DNA of 35,438 bases from Deltaproteobacteria bacterium. GTDB lineage: Bacteria; Myxococcota; SpSt-1050; JACRCP01. Below the pieces are notes generated by a model. That model made no database searches, was not told the DNA's origin, and was given only the letters and a program-made list of their open reading frames with translations. This document shows positions 29,766-35,438 of this stretch, one piece after another. Positions within the stretch are counted from its first letter, which is position 1. Each line of letters starts with the position of its first letter. The stretch spans positions 1-35,438 of the forward strand of contig JACRCP010000251.1 in the NCBI GenBank assembly GCA_016218965.1, given 5' to 3'. A program made the position numbers and the translations under genes.

Positions 29766-30666
29766 TTTCTTTGAGTCCGTCCATCGCACCCTTGAGTATC
29801 TCCTCGGCCGCAGTGTACGGGTCCTTGCCCGCGGCCCGAACGTCGTTTGCCAGGCCGTCGATCCCGCCCGGGTACGCCTCGATGCGCCGCTCGACTGCTT
29901 TGGCGATCATACCACGCATGATCTCGCCAAGCTCGCTTTTTCGCCGGTCGGTCAGCACTTGCCCGGACCGGCCGCTTCCGGCCGCCCATTCTGCATGGCG
30001 ATCCAGCGCGCCCCGAAGATCGCCGATGCCCTCGCCGTGGATCGCGGCCGTCTTCACAACCGGCGGCTCCCAATCCCCCTCGCGCCGCGGGCGCATATCG
30101 AGCATCACCTGAAGCTCGCGCACCACCTTGTCGGCGCCGTCGCGATCGGACTTGTTGACCGCAAAACAGTCGGCTATCTCGAGAAGACCCGCCTTGATCG
30201 CCTGCACGTCGTCGCCCATGCCGGGGACGAGCACCACCACGGTCGTGTGCGCCGTCCTGGCGACTTCGATCTCGTCCTGGCCGACGCCGACGGTCTCGAC
30301 GATCACGACGTCCATCCCCATCGCATCCATGACGCGAACGACGTCGCCGGTCGAGGCCGAGAGGCCGCCCAGGTGCCCCCGGGTCGCCATCGAGCGGATG
30401 AACACGCCCGGGTCGGTGGCGTGCTCCTGCATGCGGATGCGGTCGCCGAGTATGGCCCCGCCCGAGTACGGGCTCGAAGGGTCGACCGCCACGACGCCGA
30501 CCTTCTTCCCCTCGGCGCGAAACGAGCCGATCAGGCGGTCACAGATTGTGCTCTTGCCGGTTCCCGGGGCGCCCGTGACGCCCACGACGTGCGCGCGGCC
30601 CGTGCGCGGGTAGAGCGCCTTGAGCGCGTCCACGGCGCCCGGCATGCCGTCGTCGATGTCGCGCAC
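29752..30666 (-). CDS. meaB: MeaB/ArgK-family GTPase of methylmalonyl-CoA mutase
   Basis: 304 residues from GTG at 30666. It is a G3E-type P-loop GTPase that gates cofactor loading and protects methylmalonyl-CoA mutase. Walker A is GAPGTGKST (32-40); then AVDPSSPYSGGAILGDRIRM, HLGGLSAST, VETVGVGQDEIEVA (G3 region) and NKSD (G4). The C-terminal helices are present. The start is uncertain: the same frame upstream reads VEKILEGDIRAAARLV, which matches the family's N-terminal helix (LxxGDRxALARxI), but has no ATG, GTG or TTG before the stop of the preceding gene; in its place is a 7-nt repeat tract. Either translation starts at GTG 30666 with a shortened N-terminus, or a non-standard codon is used. 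It lies between the cobalamin-binding subunit and a lipoprotein gene. Confidence 0.93.
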   Translation of the reverse strand: MRDIDDGMPGAVDALKALYPRTGRAHVVGVTGAPGTGKSTICDRLIGSFRAEGKKVGVVAVDPSSPYSGGAILGDRIRMQEHATDPGVFIRSMATRGHLGGLSASTGDVVRVMDAMGMDVVIVETVGVGQDEIEVARTAHTTVVVLVPGMGDDVQAIKAGLLEIADCFAVNKSDRDGADKVVRELQVMLDMRPRREGDWEPPVVKTAAIHGEGIGDLRGALDRHAEWAAGSGRSGQVLTDRRKSELGEIMRGMIAKAVERRIEAYPGGIDGLANDVRAAGKDPYTAAEEILKGAMDGLKESGGR

Positions 30667-30711
30667 CAGCCGCGCCGCCGCCCGGATGTCCCCTTCCAGG
30701 ATCTTCTCAAC

Positions 30712-30739
30712 TGATGGCTGATGGCTGATGGCTCGTGGC
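30712..30739. repeat. Heptameric repeat between the cobalamin-binding subunit and meaB
   Basis: TGATGGC, TGATGGC, TGATGGC, TCGTGGC on the plus strand (coding strand GCCATCA). It begins three nt after the TAG stop of the upstream gene and ends where the conserved MeaB N-terminal helix begins. Confidence 0.92.
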
Positions 30740-30741
30740 TC

Positions 30742-31149
30742 CTACTGCCGCGGCGTTACGTTTGCGTTTATCCAGTCGACGATCTCGGCAAGCGGCGTCC
30801 CGGGGGTAAAAAGGCCCTTGACGCCTTTTGCGCGCAATGCCTCCATGTCGTCATCGGGGATGATCCCGCCGCCGAAGACCGCAATCCCCTCCCCTCCCCT
30901 GGCGCGAAGCAGATCGACGACCGCCGGCATGAGCACCATGTGCGCTCCGCTCATGATGGACATCCCCACGGCATCGACGTCCTCCTGGATGGCCGCCGCC
31001 GCGATCATCTCGGGGGTCTGGTGCAGGCCGGTGTAGATGACCTCGAAACCCGCATCGCGCAGCGCGCGCGCCACGATCTTTGCCCCGCGGTCGTGCCCGT
31101 CCAGACCGGGCTTTGCGACGAGAATCCTCAGTTTCCGCGTCGAAGACAT
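30742..31149 (-). CDS. Methylmalonyl-CoA mutase, cobalamin-binding (C-terminal type) subunit
   Basis: 135 residues. It is the B12-binding Rossmann-like domain carried as a separate chain. H19 in LDGHDRGAK is the lower axial ligand to cobalt; GMSIMSGAH and VFGGGIIPDDD are the other two B12-contact loops. With the large subunit upstream it converts methylmalonyl-CoA to succinyl-CoA (propionate, odd-chain and branched amino-acid breakdown). ATG at 31149 is chosen over a TTG six nt earlier because GGAGG (31156-31160) is then six nt upstream. Separate subunits are typical of archaea and several deep bacterial groups; most proteobacterial enzymes have the domain fused. Confidence 0.95.
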   Translation of the reverse strand: MSSTRKLRILVAKPGLDGHDRGAKIVARALRDAGFEVIYTGLHQTPEMIAAAAIQEDVDAVGMSIMSGAHMVLMPAVVDLLRARGGEGIAVFGGGIIPDDDMEALRAKGVKGLFTPGTPLAEIVDWINANVTPRQ

Positions 31150-31174
31150 GTGCAACCTCCATTGTCCCGGTTCC

Positions 31175-31210
31175 GGGGCACTTGCTCGCTTGCGCTCGCC
31201 GCGTGGCCCC
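31175..31210. repeat. Possible third, divergent copy of the leader hairpin element
   Basis: On the plus strand GGGGCAC (31175-31181)... GTGGCCCC (31203-31210) frames a TTG-starting loop, matching the frame GGAGCACTTG... GCGTGGCTCC of the elements at 34348 and 35331 read on the minus strand. The A-T pair of the outer stem is replaced by G-C on both sides. The inner hairpin is not conserved, so the relationship is tentative. Confidence 0.4.
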
Positions 31211-31247
31211 CCTACAGCCTGTCGCCTACAGCCTGCCGCCTGCCCTA
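31211..31247. repeat. Heptameric repeat starting at the mutase large-subunit stop codon
   Basis: Five units: CCTACAG, CCTGTCG, CCTACAG, CCTGCCG, CCTGCCC, running into the TAG stop (31245-31247). On the coding strand it opens TAGGGCA, GGCGGCA. TAG recurs at offsets 19 and 33. CCTACAG is also the unit inside the ceramidase-family gene. Confidence 0.9.
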
Positions 31248-32927
31248 AAACATCCCCGGGTCCTTGTACTCCCCGAACACCCTTCTGAGCACGCCGATGA
31301 TTTCGCCCAGCGTACAGTACGCCTTCACCGCGCGGATGAAGTACGGCATCATGTTCTCGGTCCCTCTCGCCGCGCGTTCGACGGCCTCGAGACAGCGCGC
31401 CGCCTCGGCGCCGTCCCTCCCGGCGCGGAGCGCCGCAAGCCTCCGCCGCTGTTCGGCCTCGACCTCCTCGCCGATCTTGAGAATTGGTATGTCGATCTTG
31501 CCTTCCATCACGTACTTGTTGACGCCGACAACGACCTTTTCGGCCTTCTCGAGCTGCTGCTGGTAGTGGTACGCCGCGTCGGCGATCTCGCGCTGCGGGT
31601 ATCCCTGTTCGACGGCGGGGATGATTCCCCCCATGTCGTCGATCTTCCTAATGTACTCCAGCGCGTCGGCCTCCATCCTGCCGGTAAGCCACTCGACGAA
31701 GAACGACCCGCCGAGCGGGTCCATCGTGTTGGGCACCCCGCTCTCTTCGGCGATGATCTGCTGGGTCCGCAACGCGACTGTCACCGCCTGCTCCGACGGG
31801 AGCGCCAGCGTCTCGTCCATCGAGTTGGTGTGGAGCGACTGCGTCCCGCCCATCACCGCCGCGAGCGCCTCGATCGTCGTGCGGACGACGTTGTTCATCG
31901 GCTGCTGGGCCGTGAGCGTGCACCCGGCCGTCTGCGTGTGAAAACGGAGCCTAAGCGAATCGGGCCTTTTCGCCCCGAAGCGCTCCTTCATCACCCTTGC
32001 CCAGATGCGGCGCGCCGCGCGGTACTTGGCGACCTCCTCGAAGAAGTCCACGTGCGCGTTGAAGAAGAACGATAGGCGGGGGGCAAACGCGTCGACGTCC
32101 AGCCCGGCGTCCGCCGCCGCCTGCACGTAGCCGATCCCGTCGGCCAGCGTGAACGCAAGTTCCTGGACTGCCGTCGAGCCGGCCTCGCGGATATGGTAGC
32201 CCGAGACCGAGATGGTGTTCCAACGGGGGACGTGCTCCGTGCAATACGCTATGGTGTCGACGATCAGGCGCATCGACGGACGCGGGGGAAAAATCCACGA
32301 TTTCTGTGCGATGTACTCCTTGAGAATGTCGTTCTGGATCGTCCCGCCTATGGCGTCCTGCCCGATTCCCTGCTTCTCGGCGACGGCGATGTACATCGCA
32401 AGGAGGATGGCGGCGGGGCCGTTGATGGTCATCGAGGTCGTGACCTTGTCGAACGGGATGCCGTCAAAGAGCACCTCCATGTCGGCAAGCGAGTCGATCG
32501 CCACCCCGCACTTGCCGACTTCGCCCCTGGCGCGGGGATGGTCCGAGTCGTAGCCCATCAGCGTCGGGTAATGGAAGGCGACCGAAAGACCGGTCTGCCC
32601 TTGCGAGAGCAGGTACTTGTACCTCCCGTTGGTGTCGCGAGCGGTCCCGAACCCTGCAAACTGGCGCATCGTCCACAGGCGCCCGCGGTACATCGAGGCC
32701 TGGGCCCCGCGCGTATACGGATAACAGCCGGGGAACCCCAGGTCGCGCTCGTAGTCCATGTTCGGGACGTCGGCGGGCGTCGCGAGCGCCTTGACCTCCA
32801 TATCGGAAACCGTCGAAAACCGCGGGAGCCGCGCCGGGATCCGCCCAAACGACTCCCGGCACTCCTTCTCCTCCCACTCCTCCCTGCGCGCCGCTATTGA
32901 CTCCAGATCGTCCTTTTCACCTGCCAT
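31245..32927 (-). CDS. Methylmalonyl-CoA mutase, large (substrate-binding) subunit
   Basis: 560 residues, the usual size for the split form. The N-terminal segment [20 protein letters not shown] binds the CoA tail and substrate; then [73 protein letters not shown] and [12 protein letters not shown] are the hallmark stretches of the TIM-barrel mutase domain. The missing B12 domain is supplied by the next gene. ATG at 32925-32927 (MAGEKDD) is chosen because it matches the family start; the frame stays open to 33050 but translates leader DNA. The AGGA upstream is weak. A 405-nt gap precedes it, so a promoter should lie there, but I cannot identify one with confidence. Confidence 0.96.
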   Translation of the reverse strand: MAGEKDDLESIAARREEWEEKECRESFGRIPARLPRFSTVSDMEVKALATPADVPNMDYERDLGFPGCYPYTRGAQASMYRGRLWTMRQFAGFGTARDTNGRYKYLLSQGQTGLSVAFHYPTLMGYDSDHPRARGEVGKCGVAIDSLADMEVLFDGIPFDKVTTSMTINGPAAILLAMYIAVAEKQGIGQDAIGGTIQNDILKEYIAQKSWIFPPRPSMRLIVDTIAYCTEHVPRWNTISVSGYHIREAGSTAVQELAFTLADGIGYVQAAADAGLDVDAFAPRLSFFFNAHVDFFEEVAKYRAARRIWARVMKERFGAKRPDSLRLRFHTQTAGCTLTAQQPMNNVVRTTIEALAAVMGGTQSLHTNSMDETLALPSEQAVTVALRTQQIIAEESGVPNTMDPLGGSFFVEWLTGRMEADALEYIRKIDDMGGIIPAVEQGYPQREIADAAYHYQQQLEKAEKVVVGVNKYVMEGKIDIPILKIGEEVEAEQRRRLAALRAGRDGAEAARCLEAVERAARGTENMMPYFIRAVKAYCTLGEIIGVLRRVFGEYKDPGMF

Positions 32928-33049
32928 GCTGCCACATCCTGGTGTGAGGCGCCCGCGACCCTGCGTTCGCGCTTCATAACACCTCTTTGCGGCAAAAACC
33001 AGAGACGAGTTGCCGCCGGCAGGGCCTCGGACAAAGTCCTCGGCCGCCA

Positions 33050-33121
33050 TCAGCTTTCAGCCTTCAGCAACACCGCGGATTTCGCACGGCTGACGGCTGA
33101 CAGCTGACGGCTGACAGCGTG
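33050..33121. repeat. Two heptameric tracts upstream of the mutase operon
   Basis: TCAGCTT, TCAGCCT, TCAGCAA (33050-33070), then CGGCTGA, CGGCTGA, CAGCTGA, CGGCTGA, CAGCGTG (33087-33121). The two are 16 nt apart and use related CAGC/GCTGA words on opposite strands. Unlike the other tracts they are not attached to a stop codon. Confidence 0.9.
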
Positions 33122-33218
33122 AGAGCAGCTTGGGCGGCGGAAATCACCCGGGGTAAGGGCTCGCGCAAAAACAACTTCACATTTCTGACCGCCGATGCAT
33201 CCCGTCCGACTTCGTTGC

Positions 33219-33249
33219 GCGTCGCTTACGTACCTCTGGTACGCGGCGC
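33219..33249. repeat. Bulged hairpin element
   Basis: GCGTCGC-ttac-GTACC (33219-33234), loop TCT, GGTAC-GCGGCGC (33238-33249): twelve base pairs with one G-T wobble and a 4-nt bulge. GGCGC-tcctt-GCGCC follows directly. No T-tract follows in the direction of the upstream gene. Confidence 0.55.
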
Positions 33250-33332
33250 TCCTTGCGCCTCGCCGGCCGGGCGCCTCGACGCCCATAAATGCGAACTTTT
33301 TTTTCGCGCGAACCCTAAGATCGTCATTGCCG

Positions 33333-34322
33333 TCACCACACGCCGTGCGCGCCGACCGCAAACCCGCCCTCGACCGGCACCGCGCCGACGCTCACCTTCT
33401 TCTTCACCACCGGCTCGTCCGGCGCGAGGATCCACAGCGTCGCCCCCGTCGCCATCGCGGCCACGCCGACCGAGAGGCCGGTGATCGCCATCGTGCTCCA
33501 GAGACCGTTTTTGTCCTTCGCGTCCGACCCGCCCTTGCCGGAGGCGTAGTCGTCGGCGGCCGATTTCGCAAGAATCATCGAAACCCCGCCGAAGGCCGCG
33601 ACGCCAAGCCCGCTCCACATCGAAACATGCCCCCAGAAGATCGCGTCGTCGCGGTTGATCATCGGCGCGGACGCCGCGGCGGATTTGGGCGGCGCCTTCT
33701 TCCAGATCCCTTCGCCCCACGGGAACAGAACGGTCAACGCCTCGGGGATCACATCGAGGAAGTCCTCCTCGCTCCCGCCCTTGAGCCGTTTGTTGAACAT
33801 CGCGTCGACCGTGCCGTTGCGGATGTCGAGGGCCTTGACGTTCATGACGTGCGAGTCGCCGATCTTCCCCAAGCTCCCCATTACGAGCTTGTCCACCCCC
33901 AGCGCCCCGCCGACCGCCACGACGCACGAAGTGTCGGTACACCCGGTGAGCTGTTTCTTCTGCTCGTACCCGAGCATCGCGTCGATGTCCTTTGACCCGA
34001 TGACCTTGCTGTCGGGGAGCTTGCCAAGCTCGGTGAGCATGGTATCCGAAACAATCCCCGCCACCCGCGCGTCAACGCCCTGAGCTTCGAGCTGGAAGAA
34101 GGCGATGGAAAGAACATTCTTCTTCGCGTCGGGCTTCACCTCGGGCCAGGAGGGCTGGGCGGAGGGAGCAGGAGGTTGCGCGGGGGCAGGAGTCGATGTG
34201 GTCGTTGCTTTCGCGGGAGCCTTGGAAGGCGCCTTTGCGGGCGCCTTCGTCTGCGCCAATACCGACGCAGGCAAGGCGGTGAAGACGAGTGCGATCAATG
34301 TGATTGCCATCCGAGTACTCAT
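33333..34322 (-). CDS. Secreted CsgG-like domain protein with two C-terminal membrane helices
   Basis: 329 residues. The signal peptide is cleaved after SVLA; a Lys/Ala/Pro/Thr-rich linker (about 25-65) follows. Residues about 70-190 are an alpha/beta domain of the kind seen in CsgG/FlgO-like proteins of myxobacteria: NVLSIAFFQLEAQGVDARVA, SKVIGSKDIDAMLGYEQ, CTDTSCVVAVGGALGVDKLV, then strands GDSHVMNVKALDIRN. Two hydrophobic helices (about 235-255 and 280-300) follow, so it is likely an inner-membrane or envelope protein. CTDTSC may form a disulfide and resembles CGAGGC in the last domain of the giant protein. ATG at 34322 has GGAGG ending eight nt upstream; a longer frame from 34469 would translate the hairpin element. 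Role unknown. Confidence 0.8.
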   Translation of the reverse strand: MSTRMAITLIALVFTALPASVLAQTKAPAKAPSKAPAKATTTSTPAPAQPPAPSAQPSWPEVKPDAKKNVLSIAFFQLEAQGVDARVAGIVSDTMLTELGKLPDSKVIGSKDIDAMLGYEQKKQLTGCTDTSCVVAVGGALGVDKLVMGSLGKIGDSHVMNVKALDIRNGTVDAMFNKRLKGGSEEDFLDVIPEALTVLFPWGEGIWKKAPPKSAAASAPMINRDDAIFWGHVSMWSGLGVAAFGGVSMILAKSAADDYASGKGGSDAKDKNGLWSTMAITGLSVGVAAMATGATLWILAPDEPVVKKKVSVGAVPVEGGFAVGAHGVW

Positions 34323-34347
34323 GTCAGGTCCCTCCGTTGTCTTCCTC

Positions 34348-34385
34348 GTAGGGGAGCCACGCAGGCGCCCTGCGCCAAGTGCTCC
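34348..34385 (-). repeat. Leader hairpin element, copy A
   Basis: A 38-nt sequence identical to 35331-35368. As RNA on the minus strand, GGAGC-AC pairs with GT-g-GCTCC (one bulged G) and encloses GCAGG-gcg-CCTGC. It lies 25 nt upstream of the CsgG-like gene and 12 nt after the stop of the tail-collar gene. There is no U-run, so it is not a standard terminator. Confidence 0.9.
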
Positions 34386-34396
34386 AGTCAAACTTG

Positions 34397-35302
34397 TCAG
34401 TACTTGATGATGAAGTTCACATATGCGTTCATGGGCCGTGTCTCGCTTCCACCGTTGGTTCCCGTCCACTTTCCTTCTGGTCCGTCAGTGGTGTTTGATG
34501 GACCGCTTGCCGTAAACGACGCCGGAAAATGCAACCCGTTGTAGCTATGTGAGTGTGACCTGAATTCATCCGCCTGAACCGATCCGACATTATCACCGGC
34601 ATTGCCACCCGCGTGCATCGCCGTTCTAGTCGCCGAGTCGGGATCTCGCCCCTTTTCTCCATCGGTTCCGCGCAGGAATCGACCGCGCAAATCGGGGACA
34701 TTGAAATGCGAACTGTCAGTCGCACCAAATGACGTTCCTATCACAGTAAATAGATTTTCGTAGGTTCCGACTCTTTCGTACGATGTACCGTCGCAAGCGA
34801 GGTATCCAGCGGGGACGGAGGTGCCGCCGAAAGCGAGAATCGTTCCTGGAGCCACGCCGTCAATTGCAGTCTCCGCCATCTCCGCCATCTCCGCCCTCAC
34901 CGCGAACACCCCCGCGTTGATCTTCTGCCTCGGCGCGAGCTTGTTGGTGTTAACGGTGAGTTCGAGGTAGAGCGGGTTCGTCTCGTACACCGCGTCGTCG
35001 TCCACCGGGATCTCGACGACAAACTTCCCGCCCGCTACCTGGACGCCGTTTTTCGAGATCGTCGTGCCGACCTGGTTGGCGGGTGCGGAGGCCGTGAGGT
35101 CGTTCCAGAACGAGAACGCAAAGCTATACGTCGCGTCGGGGGCGGGCTGGCCGTTTTGGTCGAGGTTGCCCTCGTAGGTGATCACCCGCGGCACGGGGGA
35201 ACCGGCCGGGGGGGCCGCGAGAGTGCGCGCGAGGACGTAAGAGGCCACGCCGGCGGTGAGGGCGGCGGCGATTGCGACTGCGACGACGAACTTGCGATTC
35301 AT
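34397..35302 (-). CDS. Secreted tail-collar-domain protein
   Basis: 301 residues. A signal peptide or N-terminal anchor (residues about 5-27) is followed by a strand-rich domain (PRVITYEGNLDQNGQPAPD, GGKFVVEIPVDDDAVYE, PLYLELTVN) and a short EMAEMAETA repeat encoded by GCGGAGATG units. Residues about 155-301 are a phage tail-collar domain: PGTILAFGGTSVPAGYLACD, FNVPDLRGRFLRGTD, the His-rich RSHSHSYNG that binds metal in such domains, and the end RPMNAYVNFIIKY. ATG at 35302 has GGAGG seven nt upstream. Such collar domains occur on secreted bacterial proteins as trimeric adhesin-like tips. There are no other phage genes here, so it is not evidence of a prophage. Confidence 0.88.
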   Translation of the reverse strand: MNRKFVVAVAIAAALTAGVASYVLARTLAAPPAGSPVPRVITYEGNLDQNGQPAPDATYSFAFSFWNDLTASAPANQVGTTISKNGVQVAGGKFVVEIPVDDDAVYETNPLYLELTVNTNKLAPRQKINAGVFAVRAEMAEMAETAIDGVAPGTILAFGGTSVPAGYLACDGTSYERVGTYENLFTVIGTSFGATDSSHFNVPDLRGRFLRGTDGEKGRDPDSATRTAMHAGGNAGDNVGSVQADEFRSHSHSYNGLHFPASFTASGPSNTTDGPEGKWTGTNGGSETRPMNAYVNFIIKY

Positions 35303-35330
35303 GTTGCGACCTCCGTTGGATGCGACGAAT

Positions 35331-35368
35331 GTAGGGGAGCCACGCAGGCGCCCTGCGCCAAGTGCTCC
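35331..35368 (-). repeat. Leader hairpin element, copy B
   Basis: Identical to copy A over 38 nt and placed about the same distance (28 nt) upstream of its gene's start; both leaders then read CAACGGAGG before the start codon. Sequences outside the 38 nt differ. Confidence 0.9.
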
Positions 35369-35438
35369 CGTCCTGTTCTCGTGCCCTCCCGTGCCCGTTG
35401 CGTTCATCCCGCTGCCTTCATCCCTGCTACATAGCTCC
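35369..35438. other. Window edge with degenerate repeat, no gene seen
   Basis: It contains TTCATCC twice at 14-nt spacing and CGTGCCC-like words, a loose 7-nt pattern. No reading frame or clear promoter is visible in these 70 bases. Confidence 0.4.

Larger units (their letters stand above)
32928..33332. other. 405-nt intergenic region with repeats and a hairpin, no gene
   Basis: It holds two heptameric tracts (33050-33070 and 33087-33121), a bulged hairpin (33219-33249) and GC-rich inverted-repeat sequence to about 33290, followed by eight T (plus strand) next to TTCGCGCGAA. The 120 nt directly before the mutase gene should contain its promoter; a TTATGAA-like -10 near 32975 is possible, but no matching -35 is seen. 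Confidence 0.6.

Noticed and set aside
32928-33050. Longer mutase large subunit starting at 33050
   Set aside because: The added residues have no family counterpart and begin in a repeat tract.
34397-35302. Prophage fragment
   Set aside because: The tail-collar domain is on a protein with its own signal sequence, and no other phage gene is nearby.

Overview
The window (35.4 kb, high GC) looks like chromosome from an uncultured Gram-negative bacterium of the Myxococcota / deltaproteobacterial kind. The evidence is a giant secreted protein with thrombospondin type-3 and MopE-like CDGxDNDCDG repeats ending in a MYXO-CTERM-like Cys / membrane-helix / Arg-rich tail, several predicted outer-membrane and lipoproteins, and a secreted tail-collar-domain protein. 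I see no rRNA, tRNA, insertion sequence or CRISPR array.

Layout. 1-1905: the tail of an unknown plus-strand gene, then an OppB/OppC-type ABC permease pair (minus). 2045-15985: one 4,646-residue minus-strand gene filling 39% of the window; it runs from a surface-protein part through a MYXO-CTERM-like tail into a second signal-peptide-like segment and an outer-membrane barrel. 16045-23125 (plus): a neutral-ceramidase-family protein, an endoglycoceramidase-like GH5 hydrolase, an outer-membrane barrel protein and an ArnT/PMT-type glycosyltransferase, suggesting (glyco)lipid or glycan handling. 23138-33332 (minus): methylmalonyl-CoA mutase large subunit, its cobalamin-binding subunit, MeaB GTPase, two lipoproteins of unknown role, thioredoxin, glutamate dehydrogenase (own promoter and terminator), and a two-receiver / PEP-synthase-N-domain fusion. 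This points to propionate and amino-acid catabolism. 33333-35302 (minus): a CsgG-like secreted protein and a tail-collar secreted protein that share an identical hairpin element in their 5' leaders.

The least explained feature lies between the genes. Most same-strand junctions carry degenerate tandem repeats with a 7-nt period. The 7-mer differs from place to place, but the tract repeatedly begins exactly at the upstream stop codon, and in four cases it puts stop codons in all three frames. Related low-complexity tracts also lie inside two coding regions, always in frame. Several palindromic elements (17388-17469, 28221-28241, 33219-33249, 34348-34385 = 35331-35368) fill other gaps. Inside the giant gene, 12 MopE modules form a higher-order repeat with a step of exactly 1,986 bp at four independent anchors, and three TSP3 blocks step by exactly 555 bp.
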